Below are positions 48,074 through 55,842 of a DNA stretch of 64,000 nucleotides, piece after piece. The first letter of the stretch is position 1, and every line of letters starts with the position of its first letter. Position numbers and translations under genes: made by a program. This stretch comes from Mangrovimonas yunxiaonensis (GTDB lineage: Bacteria > Bacteroidota > Bacteroidia > Flavobacteriales > Flavobacteriaceae), in assembly GCF_000733475.1 (NCBI RefSeq), contig NZ_JPFK01000003.1, forward strand, positions 333,862 to 397,861. The letters run 5' to 3'. Below the pieces are notes generated by a model, which saw only the letters and a program-made list of their open reading frames with translations, made no database searches and was not told where the DNA came from.

Positions 48074-48110
48074 TGGCATGCCGCATTGGGGCATGCCGTT
48101 AATTTTAAGG
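48074..48110 (+). terminator. Weak hairpin closing the nor cluster
   Basis: GGCATGCC occurs twice (48076-48083 and 48091-48098) and is self-complementary, so it can pair around a short loop, followed by GTTAATTTT. This is a plausible but weak terminator. Confidence 0.4.
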
Positions 48111-48234
48111 ACTAAAACAGAAAGCTGCAATGTTGTGTTTTACGCGCTAAAAACGTTAATACTACGTTAAAAGCACTATTGGCGTCATCTTTGGGTTCTT
48201 TTTTGTTCGTACAACAATAAAAATTACAACCCAT

Positions 48235-48708
48235 ATGAAAATTTTAACGCTAAACTTGACCATTGCCACTTTACTTTTATGTACTAGTTGCAACAACACG
48301 CCCAAAAATACAACTCAAGAAATTTCTGCCGAAACAGCACAAACAACCGCCCTAACAGAAACACCCCATGAAGGCATCACTTTTACCGATACCAAATGGA
48401 CCTTAGTGCGTATTATGGATAAAGACGTTGCCGACAGCAATGCGTTTATCTCGTTTGCCACGGATGAAAACCGTGTGTTTGGCAACGCTGGCTGCAACAA
48501 CTTTTCTGGCACTTACGAGTTGCGTGACGGCAATCAGTTTAGCTTATCGCCTTTAGCTGCCACTAAAAAGATGTGTGTAGACATGAGTATTGAAGATCAG
48601 TTTTTAACCCTATTGGGCAAGGTAGACAATTATACTATTAAGGGCAACCAATTAACCTTACAAAAAGCTAAAACAGCACCTTTAGCTGTTTTTAACGCGG
48701 TTGAATAG
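48235..48708 (+). CDS. META-domain lipoprotein
   Basis: 157 residues. A lipoprotein signal precedes Cys19 (LLLCTSCNN). The META domain (about 52-150) has GNAGCNNFSGTY and the cysteine pair Cys84/Cys117 region of the HslJ type. Function is stress-linked in other bacteria but unproven here. It is the only gene between its own promoter region and a terminator. Confidence 0.87.
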   Translation: MKILTLNLTIATLLLCTSCNNTPKNTTQEISAETAQTTALTETPHEGITFTDTKWTLVRIMDKDVADSNAFISFATDENRVFGNAGCNNFSGTYELRDGNQFSLSPLAATKKMCVDMSIEDQFLTLLGKVDNYTIKGNQLTLQKAKTAPLAVFNAVE

Positions 48709-48729
48709 ACCATTTCATATCCATTTAGA

Positions 48730-48764
48730 AAGCCTCGCAATCGTTGTATTGCGGGGTTTTTTAT
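48730..48764 (+). terminator. Terminator after the META lipoprotein gene
   Basis: CCTCGCAAT-CGTTGT-ATTGCGGGG with one wobble, followed by TTTTTTATT. Confidence 0.75.
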
Positions 48765-48790
48765 TATTTTTACCCCGCTAAAATAAGTTT

Positions 48791-50908
48791 ATGGTTTCTT
48801 ACATTGTTAAACATACCCAACTCCCCGAGGCGGCGATACAAAACACCCTTACGTTATTAAACGAAGCCTGCACCATTCCGTTTATTTCGCGTTACCGCAA
48901 GGAGCGCACCGGCAATTTAGACGAGGTTCAAATAGCCGATATCGTAAAATTTAAAGCCCTATTTGAAACCCTTGAAAAGCGCAAGGAAACCATTTTAAAA
49001 GCCCTGGCCGACCAAGAGGTTTTAACCCCCGAGCTAGAGCGCAACATACAACAAGCCCAAGACCTCACCACATTAGAAGACCTTTACCTGCCGTATAAAA
49101 AAAGCCGAAAGACCAAAGCCGAGAAAGCCCGACAACAAGGGTTAGAGCCTTTAGCAAAAATTATCATGGCCCAAAATGCTTCAGACATAGAAGCGATTGC
49201 CTTTAAATATGTAAAAGGTGAGCTTACTTCTGTTGACGCTGCTCTGGAAGGTGCCCGACACATTATTGCCGAATGGCTTAACGAACGTTCCGATTTTAGG
49301 AACCACATGCGCTACCAGTTAGAACGGTTTGCGACCATAGCAACCAAAGTTGTAAAAAGTAAAACCGATGAGGCTGGCGCACAGAAATTCCGCGATTATT
49401 TTAATTGGAGTGAAGCCTTAAACCGCATCCCTTCGCACCGACTGCTAGCCATTTTACGTGCCGAAAATGAAGGCTTTATCCGGGTAAACATTGCCATTGA
49501 CGACCAGCGTGTTTTAGATTATATGGCACAGCGCAGCATACGCTCTAACAATGCGTGCTCTAAACACATTGAATTAGCCATTAAAGATGCCTACAAACGG
49601 TTGCTTTTTCCGTCGCTCTCTAACGAAGCCTTACAAAATGCCAAAGCAAAAGCCGACGATGCCGCCATTACCGTTTTTGCCAAAAACCTAAAACAACTCC
49701 TTTTGGGCGCTCCTTTGGGCGAGCAGCGTGTATTGGCCATCGATCCTGGGTTTAGAACAGGCTGCAAGGTGGTTTGTTTAGACGAGCAGGGCCAGTTAAA
49801 GCACAACGAAACCATATACCCCCATGCGCCAAAACACGACAGCAAAGGCGCCATGAAAAAGCTTAGCACCCTAGCCGAGGCCTATGGTATTACGGCTATT
49901 GCTATTGGTAACGGCACAGCCTCGCGGGAAACCGAAGCCTTAATTAAGCGCATTCGGTTTAAAAACGACCTGCAGGTTTTTGTTGTTAGCGAGGCTGGTG
50001 CCAGTATTTATTCGGCTTCTAAAATTGCCCGGGAAGAGTTTCCTAATTACGATGTTACCGTTCGTGGGGCAGTATCTATCGGGCGACGCTTACAGGATCC
50101 TTTAGCCGAATTGGTGAAAATTGACCCCAAGAGCATTGGCGTTGGACAATACCAGTACGATGTTGACCAAACCAAGCTTAAAAACGAACTGGATCGGGTG
50201 GTAGAAAGTTGCGTTAATGCCGTAGGCGTTAACCTAAATACCGCCAGTAAAAGCCTGTTAAGCTATGTTTCTGGAATTGGCGACAAGCTTGCCCAAAACA
50301 TTGTGGATTACCGCGCCAAACATGGTGCTTTTGCTTCTAGGAAAACCCTTTTAAACGTCCCCCGATTGGGGCAAAAAGCTTTTGAGCAAGGTGCGGCCTT
50401 TTTACGGATTAAAGGCGCGACCAACCCCTTAGACGATTCGGCGGTACACCCTGAAAGCTATGCCCTTGTTAAGCAAATGGCCTCTGACCTAAAAAAAACC
50501 GTACACGACCTTATAGGGCAACCCGAAACCATAAAACACATCCCGTTAAGTGCTTATTGCACCGCGGCTATTGGTTTGCCTACCTTAGAAGATATTGTAA
50601 CCGAATTGGAGAAACCCGGCTTAGACATACGAGAAAAAGCCAAGGTTTTTACGTTTAACCAAAACATAAGAACCATAGACGACCTTCGGGAAGGGCAACT
50701 CCTCCCCGGAATTGTAAACAACGTCACCAATTTTGGGGCTTTTGTAGATGTGGGCATTAAAGAAAGTGGCTTAATTCATATTTCCAATTTATCGGACGGT
50801 TATGTTAGCGATGTTAGTGCCCATGTTAGCCTGCACCAACAGGTTATTGTAAAAGTATTGGAAGTAGACGTTTCTAGAAAACGCATTCAATTAAAACTTC
50901 ACAACTAA
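48791..50908 (+). CDS. tex: Tex-family RNA-binding transcription accessory protein
   Basis: 705 residues. It has the Tex N-terminal domain (FISRYRKERTGNLDE near 37), the YqgF-like RNase H fold (LAIDPGFRTGCKVV near 317), helix-hairpin-helix motifs (about 495-560) and a C-terminal S1 domain (about 635-705). It binds nucleic acid and influences transcription; its precise role is unsettled. Its stop codon overlaps the SMR gene start by one base. Confidence 0.95.
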   Translation: MVSYIVKHTQLPEAAIQNTLTLLNEACTIPFISRYRKERTGNLDEVQIADIVKFKALFETLEKRKETILKALADQEVLTPELERNIQQAQDLTTLEDLYLPYKKSRKTKAEKARQQGLEPLAKIIMAQNASDIEAIAFKYVKGELTSVDAALEGARHIIAEWLNERSDFRNHMRYQLERFATIATKVVKSKTDEAGAQKFRDYFNWSEALNRIPSHRLLAILRAENEGFIRVNIAIDDQRVLDYMAQRSIRSNNACSKHIELAIKDAYKRLLFPSLSNEALQNAKAKADDAAITVFAKNLKQLLLGAPLGEQRVLAIDPGFRTGCKVVCLDEQGQLKHNETIYPHAPKHDSKGAMKKLSTLAEAYGITAIAIGNGTASRETEALIKRIRFKNDLQVFVVSEAGASIYSASKIAREEFPNYDVTVRGAVSIGRRLQDPLAELVKIDPKSIGVGQYQYDVDQTKLKNELDRVVESCVNAVGVNLNTASKSLLSYVSGIGDKLAQNIVDYRAKHGAFASRKTLLNVPRLGQKAFEQGAAFLRIKGATNPLDDSAVHPESYALVKQMASDLKKTVHDLIGQPETIKHIPLSAYCTAAIGLPTLEDIVTELEKPGLDIREKAKVFTFNQNIRTIDDLREGQLLPGIVNNVTNFGAFVDVGIKESGLIHISNLSDGYVSDVSAHVSLHQQVIVKVLEVDVSRKRIQLKLHN

Positions 50909-51234
50909 TGGCTTGGATTATATTAGTTATCGCCGGTCTTTTTGAAGTGGCTTTTGCCTTTTGCCTAGGCAAGTTTAAAGCCACTTCGGGTTCTGTATCG
51001 TTGTATTGGTTTGGGGGCTTCTTACTGTGTTTGGCGGTAAGCATGTGGTTGTTGGTAAAGGCTACACAAACCTTACCCATAGGCACGGCTTATGCTGTTT
51101 GGACTGGCATTGGTGCCGTGGGCACTGTTTTGGTGGGTATTTTTTTCTTTAACGAACCAGCTACATTTTGGCGAATATTCTTTATTACCACCCTTATTTT
51201 TTCCATCGTGGGGCTAAAGGTAGTCGCTTCTTAA
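50908..51234 (+). CDS. Small multidrug resistance (SugE/Gdx-like) transporter
   Basis: 108 residues, four membrane helices. The conserved Glu14 in IAGLFEVAFAF and the central GTAYAVWTGIGAVGT match SMR proteins; the GKFKATSG segment fits the guanidinium exporter (SugE/Gdx) branch. Substrate not proven. Coupled to tex by a 1-bp overlap. Confidence 0.9.
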   Translation: MAWIILVIAGLFEVAFAFCLGKFKATSGSVSLYWFGGFLLCLAVSMWLLVKATQTLPIGTAYAVWTGIGAVGTVLVGIFFFNEPATFWRIFFITTLIFSIVGLKVVAS

Positions 51235-51335
51235 GGGCTGAAAAAAAATTAACACCATTTTAGACTTTAGGGTACTGGTTCGCATGGTTTTATAATGTAA
51301 TTTTGCCGTTTGATTTTTTTGATAAATGGTAGCTT

Positions 51336-52238
51336 ATGAAAAAAGCAAGATTAGCTTTGGTTATAGGAATTGTTTGCATTTCTATATTCCCTGTTTTGGT
51401 TAAGTTGAACTTAACCCCTGGGGTTATTTCGGCCTTTTACAGGATGGGCTTTTCGTTGTTGCTTTTATTGCCTTATGTTTTGGTAAAAAAGGCCTTTAAA
51501 AAGCCCAGCACCAAGGGAGCACTTTTGGCTATTTTGTGCGGCATTATTTTTGGCACCGATGTAGCCGTTTGGAACATTGCCATACAAGGCTCTACAGCCA
51601 CACAGGCCTCTTTGCTTACCAACCTTTCTCCGGTATGGGTAGGTATTTTGGCGTTTTTGTTTTTAAAGGACAAGCCCAAATCTAATTTTTGGATAGGCAC
51701 GCCTGTTGCGGTATTTGGGATGATTTTGCTGGTAGGTTTTAAGGTGTTTAAACATCTGGATTTTGATCTGGCCTTTACTTTTGGCATCCTCTCTGGGGTG
51801 CTGTACGCCTTTTATATGCTCATTAGCAAACACGTTTTAAAAAGCATGGACGTTTTAACGTTTATGACCCTTAGCCTAATCGCATCGACCATACATTTAG
51901 GCCTTGTAAGCTATGCGTTAAACGAGCCTTTTTATGGGTTTAGCAATACGGGGTGGTTGGTCTTGGTTGTACAGGCCTTGGTTTGCCAGTTATTGGCCTG
52001 GCTACTTATTAGTTATGCTACCAAGCACATGCGCGCTACTAGGGTTTCGGTAAGTTTGCTTGGTCAGGGCATGTTGGCGGCTTTATTGGCTTGGATGTTT
52101 ATTGGCGAGCAGATTACCATACAAATGGTTTTTGGCGGACTTATTTTGTTATTGGGCATACGCATTACATTTATAGAGCAACCTTTAACCCGTTTTAAAG
52201 CAAAACCCCATAAGAACAAACGTTTTAAGCTGGGCTAG
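51336..52238 (+). CDS. EamA/DMT-family permease
   Basis: 300 residues with ten predicted helices and two EamA repeats (about 5-135 and 145-280). The substrate, perhaps an amino acid or other small metabolite, cannot be read from the sequence. Confidence 0.9.
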   Translation: MKKARLALVIGIVCISIFPVLVKLNLTPGVISAFYRMGFSLLLLLPYVLVKKAFKKPSTKGALLAILCGIIFGTDVAVWNIAIQGSTATQASLLTNLSPVWVGILAFLFLKDKPKSNFWIGTPVAVFGMILLVGFKVFKHLDFDLAFTFGILSGVLYAFYMLISKHVLKSMDVLTFMTLSLIASTIHLGLVSYALNEPFYGFSNTGWLVLVVQALVCQLLAWLLISYATKHMRATRVSVSLLGQGMLAALLAWMFIGEQITIQMVFGGLILLLGIRITFIEQPLTRFKAKPHKNKRFKLG

Positions 52239-52254
52239 CACGGGATTAATTTAA

Positions 52255-52275
52255 ATTAATTCTATGGGAATTAAT
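52255..52275. promoter_or_regulatory. Inverted repeat at the ferritin promoter
   Basis: ATTAATTC-TATGG-GAATTAAT, an 8-bp inverted repeat 31 bp before the ferritin start, next to the -7-like TAACTTTA (52279-52286). It may be a metal- or redox-responsive operator. Confidence 0.4.
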
Positions 52276-52305
52276 GTGTAACTTTACATAAAACAACCCA
52301 TTATT

Positions 52306-52824
52306 ATGTTATCAAAAAGAATAGAAAAAGCTTTAAACGATCAAATACGTATTGAGGCCGAGTCCTCGCAAATATATTTAGCCATGGCCTGCTGGGCCGA
52401 AGTAAAAGGTTTGGAAGGTGTTGCCGGTTTTATGTACTCGCAATCTGACGAAGAGCGTGAACACATGCTTAAGTTAATTAAGTTTGTTAACGAGCGTGGT
52501 GGTCATGCCCATATTTCGGCATTAAAGGCGCCCAATGTTACGTTTAAGTCGTTTAAGGAAATGTTTGAAAAACTGTTTGAGCACGAAGTATTTGTTTCGG
52601 AAAGCATTAACAATCTGGTTCATATTTCGCTAGAAGAAAAAGACTATGCGACCCACAACTTCTTACAGTGGTATGTTTCTGAACAAATTGAAGAAGAAGC
52701 TGTAGCCCGTACCATTCTGGATAAAATTAATATGATTGGCAACGACAAGGGCGGCTTGTATTTGTTTGATCGGGATATTGAACAAATTACGGTAAATACG
52801 GCAGCCTCTAACAACTTGCCTTAG
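52306..52824 (+). CDS. ftnA: Non-haem ferritin
   Basis: 172 residues, a four-helix bundle. Ferroxidase ligands lie in EAESSQIYLAMACW (Glu near 17), SDEEREHMLK (Glu/His near 50) and EQIEEEAVART. It stores iron as a 24-mer. It is followed by a strong hairpin terminator. Confidence 0.95.
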   Translation: MLSKRIEKALNDQIRIEAESSQIYLAMACWAEVKGLEGVAGFMYSQSDEEREHMLKLIKFVNERGGHAHISALKAPNVTFKSFKEMFEKLFEHEVFVSESINNLVHISLEEKDYATHNFLQWYVSEQIEEEAVARTILDKINMIGNDKGGLYLFDRDIEQITVNTAASNNLP

Positions 52825-52861
52825 GCTTCCGGATTTTTATTCGTTTGCAAAACAAAACCTA

Positions 52862-52893
52862 TTACCCCCCTTTTTATCAGGGGGTTATTTTTA
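52862..52893 (+). terminator. Terminator after ferritin
   Basis: TTACCCCCC-TTTTTATCA-GGGGGTTATTTTT: a stem of seven pairs and a T-tract. Confidence 0.75.
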
Positions 52894-52928
52894 ACACTTA
52901 ATTTTATTTAGAATTAATTAAAATAACT

Positions 52929-52936
52929 TACTTTTG
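52929..52936 (+). promoter_or_regulatory. Candidate -7 element of the Lys/Cys-rich small protein gene
   Basis: TACTTTTG fits TAnnTTTG and lies 25 bp before the TTG start. An AT-rich near-palindrome with TTATTT/AAATAA ends (52904-52926) overlaps the upstream promoter region. Confidence 0.45.
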
Positions 52937-52960
52937 CCTGAATTTCTTTAACTACTGGAT

Positions 52961-53137
52961 TTGGGCAAAAAAAAGAAAGCGAAAAAGGCGCAAAAAAAGG
53001 CTTTAAAAACCTTACACGAAGCAGGGGTTGTTAATGCCGCTAAGGTAAAGAGCAAGTGCTGTAAAAAATATAAAAAGGGCGAACATAAACGCTGTGGCAA
53101 GTGCCCTTGTTTTGATTTGCTTAAAAAGGTGGCCTAA
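52961..53137 (+). CDS. 58-residue Lys/Cys-rich protein
   Basis: TTG start at 52961, stop at 53135-53137. The protein begins with a lysine-rich run, then has KSKCCKKY and KRCGKCPCFDLLKK, giving five cysteines in the second half that could bind a metal. I believe similar tiny proteins occur in flavobacteria, but no function is known to me. It has its own promoter-like element and follows ferritin, so a role in iron handling is conceivable but only inferred. Confidence 0.65.
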   Translation: MGKKKKAKKAQKKALKTLHEAGVVNAAKVKSKCCKKYKKGEHKRCGKCPCFDLLKKVA

Positions 53138-53486
53138 AGAACCATGCTGCTGTTTTTTAGAACCACACGTGGTTTTAACTTGGGCACCATAAACAAAATG
53201 CCTTTCCCTATAACATCTATTTTACCACAAATAAGATATTAAAAGCGCTATTAGGGTGTAAAGCACCACTAAAAACCCTTCTAGCTTATACTTTTCAAGT
53301 AATTTAAGGACATTCCATGTTAATCGCATTATTGTGCTACTTCAATATATTCTATGCGTAATAGTATGGGTTCTTCGGTTTCAACTTGGGGAACCTATGT
53401 GAGCGAATTGGATAAAATTCAGTTTTAAAAATAATTGCAACCTATTTTAACACCATACGCTATAAGCACATGCCCTACTCTGGTAA
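53138..53486. other. Intergenic stretch without a convincing gene
   Basis: About 350 bp. The longest plus-strand ATG frame I see encodes 32 residues (53144-53242) and shows no features of a real gene. No repeat or RNA gene is apparent. Confidence 0.45.
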
Positions 53487-53524
53487 AAAAAAATGCGTTA
53501 GTGATGTTCTAACGCATTTTTTTA
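53487..53524. terminator. Bidirectional terminator next to ssb
   Basis: AAAAAATGCGTTAG-loop-CTAACGCATTTTTTT, a 14-bp stem with an A-tract and a T-tract. It ends the minus-strand ssb transcript. Confidence 0.85.
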
Positions 53525-53536
53525 ACAAGCTACTGC

Positions 53537-53869
53537 TTATTTCCCCAGCATTAACAACTCGTTGCAAACAATTTCGGTAATGTAACGTTTATTACCATCT
53601 TTGTCTTCCCAAGATCTATTGGTTAATTTACCTTCTAGGGCAATCTCTTGTCCTTTGGTTACATAGTTTTCCACTACGTTTACCAGCCCATTGCGAACCA
53701 CGATATTATGCCAATATGCGCGCTCTACCTTGTTGCCCTCTTTGTCTTTGTAGCTGTCATCTGTAGCCAAGGAAAACTTGGCCATTTTATTACCATCTTT
53801 AAAGTTTACGATTTCTGGGTCTTGCCCCAATCTACCAATCAACTGTACTTTGTTTCTAAGTGTGTTCAT
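53537..53869 (-). CDS. ssb: Single-stranded DNA-binding protein
   Basis: 110 residues from the ATG at 53869; a longer frame to 53923 adds a non-conserved N-terminus. The OB fold is clear: LRNKVQLIGRLGQDPEI, FSLATDDSY, YWHNIVV, YVTKGQEIALEGKLTNRSW. It is shorter than typical SSB and lacks the acidic C-terminal tail that recruits partners, so it may be a paralogue rather than the replicative SSB. It is divergent from the recombinase gene of the cassette array. Confidence 0.92.
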   Translation of the reverse strand: MNTLRNKVQLIGRLGQDPEIVNFKDGNKMAKFSLATDDSYKDKEGNKVERAYWHNIVVRNGLVNVVENYVTKGQEIALEGKLTNRSWEDKDGNKRYITEIVCNELLMLGK

Positions 53870-53975
53870 GTTACTAATTTTTAAGGTTAAACAGTTAATA
53901 CTATTGAACCACAAGCGATTCAACGGTACAAATATGATTGGTTTTCAAGAGTTTATTCGGTGTTTACCCAATTAA

Positions 53976-53993
53976 ATTCGTTTGTAAACGAAT
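53976..53993. promoter_or_regulatory. Palindrome between ssb and the recombinase gene
   Basis: ATTCGTTT-GT-AAACGAAT, an 8-bp perfect inverted repeat in the divergent intergenic region. A related TCGTTT half-site recurs at 53998-54003. It is an operator candidate for either gene. The rest of 53870-54236 holds no ORF. Confidence 0.4.
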
Positions 53994-54223
53994 ACTATCG
54001 TTTGTTGTCGTTTAATATCTTTTATAGGTCGCTCTGCCCAATGGGGCACTTCTTTCAGAAAAGCGTCTTCTGCCTTTCTGGGCTATTACTGGCTTTACAG
54101 GGGTTTTGACTGTTAAAAAATAGACCTACACTTGCTTAAGAATCGCTAAACAACTTCAGCTTAACTCATTAAAAACACTCATTTTCAAAAATTTACTTCT
54201 TGTTTTTGTACGGCTTTTATTTG

Positions 54224-54231
54224 TATCTTTC
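54224..54231 (+). promoter_or_regulatory. Candidate -7 element of the recombinase gene
   Basis: TATCTTTC lies 5 bp before the ATG with a TTG 21 bp upstream (54200-54202). If used, the message would be nearly leaderless. The same TATCTTTC occurs inside the array repeats. Confidence 0.4.
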
Positions 54232-54236
54232 CTTAT

Positions 54237-55442
54237 ATGAAACCTGTTATTACCTTATCGCCATTAACCCATAAAAATGCGTCGCAGATTGCTATTGGCT
54301 TTGATTTTGATGTTGCTGTAAAGGCCGATGTTAAGTTGTTTCCGGAGGTCTATTGGTCGTCTACCCACAAAACGTTTTATGTGGCCAGAACGGGCGGTAC
54401 CATGCATCGTTTGTTTAAGCATTTTAGGGCGAAGGGGTACTATGTAGACTACCAGGCCATGTTGCCCGACAGGCCCAACATTAAGCCTACCTCTAGCCGT
54501 AAAGCCAAGGCGCCCATGACCAAAAAGGCCTTTTATGAGGCCTTGCCACAAGCGCATAAAACGATGTTGCAGGGGTATGTTTCTTATTTGCGCGGCAAAC
54601 GGTTAAGCGAACAAACGGTAAGTACTTATGGGTATTTTGTTTTGCGTTTTATTTATTTTAACCGCGATTGTACGCCTGGGCAGTGGCGTAATACCCATAT
54701 AGATTTGTTTATGAGTGCGGTGATGTACCAGGAGCACTATAGCATAAGCAGCCATAGGCAATGTGTTAGTGCGTTAAAGTATTTGACAGCATTTTGCGAG
54801 ATGGCCGATTTTGATGCTACGGAATACAAGCGTCCTAAGAAGGATAAGAAATTGCCCCGAGTGGTATCGAAAGATGCTGTTTTACGTTTAATACAGGTAT
54901 GTAAAAACCTTAAACACCGGGTTATTATTGGGCTGTTATATTCTGCTGGGTTACGGGTTGGTGAATTGCTAAGCTTAACTCCTTCCGATTTGGATTTTGA
55001 GCGGATGCTTATTTTTGTAAAGTGTGGCAAGGGTCGCAAGGATAGGATGGTGCCCATGGCCGAGGTTATGGTGCCTATGCTTAACAATTACTTGCATACG
55101 TACCAGCCTAAGGCGTTTTTAATTGAAGGGCGTTTGGGGGCGGATTACAATGCCAGTTCGGTACGCCACATGCTAAAGCGGTGCTGCAAGCTTGCCCAAA
55201 TTAGCCCTAGTATTTCGCCACATGCCCTACGCCACAGTTATGCTACCCATATGTTGGAAAACGGGGTGGGTTTGCGCCACATTCAAACGTTATTGGGGCA
55301 TAGCAAACCCGAAACCACCATGATTTACACCCATGTTGCGCAGGAAGATTTAATGCGGATTAGCAATCCGTTGGACGTTGTGGTTAAGGACATTATGGAC
55401 GGTGTTGGGCGTGACAAAAAAGTCACGATATCCCGCCTATAA
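54237..55442 (+). CDS. Tyrosine recombinase adjacent to the cassette array (candidate cassette integrase)
   Basis: 401 residues. About 90 N-terminal residues form an extra module (possible arm-type DNA-binding or family-specific domain). A SAM-like core-binding domain spans about 100-195 and the catalytic domain about 205-380. Catalytic residues: Arg240 (SAGLRVGEL), Lys in CGKGRKDR (263-270), His329-x-x-Arg332 (HALRHSYATHML), His355 (LGHSKPETT), Tyr364 (MIYTH). The spacing between GKGRKDR and HALRH has no room for the extra segment that marks integron IntI, so it is XerC/D-like, although TTMIYTHV and a late NPLD recall IntI C-termini (TTMIYTHV...SPLD). Its stop lies 36 bp before the first cassette boundary. 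Confidence 0.9.
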   Translation: MKPVITLSPLTHKNASQIAIGFDFDVAVKADVKLFPEVYWSSTHKTFYVARTGGTMHRLFKHFRAKGYYVDYQAMLPDRPNIKPTSSRKAKAPMTKKAFYEALPQAHKTMLQGYVSYLRGKRLSEQTVSTYGYFVLRFIYFNRDCTPGQWRNTHIDLFMSAVMYQEHYSISSHRQCVSALKYLTAFCEMADFDATEYKRPKKDKKLPRVVSKDAVLRLIQVCKNLKHRVIIGLLYSAGLRVGELLSLTPSDLDFERMLIFVKCGKGRKDRMVPMAEVMVPMLNNYLHTYQPKAFLIEGRLGADYNASSVRHMLKRCCKLAQISPSISPHALRHSYATHMLENGVGLRHIQTLLGHSKPETTMIYTHVAQEDLMRISNPLDVVVKDIMDGVGRDKKVTISRL

Positions 55443-55484
55443 TATAAATTAATGTGTATATTAGTACGCATATAACGAGTTGCC
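55443..55484 (+). other. attI-like primary recombination site candidate
   Basis: The 36 bp after the recombinase stop codon end in GTTGCC (55479-55484), where the first cassette starts. TATAACGAGTTGCC resembles the right ends of array repeats (TTATACGAGACCGTTGCC). There is no repeat arm on its left, as expected for attI rather than attC. Assignment is by position and analogy to integrons. Confidence 0.5.
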
Positions 55485-55686
55485 AGCAATGGCGTCTAAA
55501 AAATCGCGGAAGCGATTTTGAGCATCCTTACGCGGACAAAAAAAAGCGGATTAAAAACAAAACTAAAAGAACTTCATAACTATTCGCAAGCAGTACGCAA
55601 GCAGTACGCTGAAAAAGAATAAAAGGACTTCCAAGCTTTGCGCTGACATCACTCAGACTAAAAACTTACGGATATAAACCACAGCA
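55480..55686 (+). other. Cassette 1 body: gene-less recurrent cassette D, copy 1
   Basis: No ORF of useful length. It carries the hairpin AAATCGC-GGAA-GCGATTT at 55501-55518 near its start and the string CAGTACGCTGAAAAAGAATA near the middle. It recurs as cassettes 7, 10 and 12. Opening arm GTTGCC pairs with GGCAAC at 55687. The frame that is open in copy 2 is broken here. Confidence 0.65.
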
Positions 55687-55817
55687 GGCAACAACGGCTA
55701 TAGTTCATTGCTGCGTCTTTTTTTGCCTGATATTCCAGGATATTTGTTATCTTTCGTCCACGGCGGAAAAACCTTAACCCTTTTCCCCCGCAACAAACCA
55801 TAGCCACACCCGTTGGC
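55687..55817 (+). repeat. attC-like site 1 (family A)
   Basis: GGCAAC-AAC-GGCTATAGTTCATTGC on the left and GCAACAAACCATAGCC-ACACCC-GTTGGC on the right. Arms of 16 bp pair imperfectly. The loop holds TATCTTTC (55748-55755), 88 bp before the next ORF, with a TTTG 22 bp upstream. Confidence 0.8.
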
Positions 55818-55842
55818 AACAAGCTAAAAAAAAACTAACTAA

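Noticed and set aside
54237..55442. Calling the recombinase IntI.
   Set aside because: The IntI-specific segment before the HxxR box is missing and the N-terminus is longer than in IntI. Only the general tyrosine recombinase fold and part of the C-terminal motif agree.
55480..55686. A coding role for cassette D.
   Set aside because: Frames are broken by one- or two-base differences between copies. Only copy 2 has an ORF over 50 codons, so I treat it as probably non-coding.
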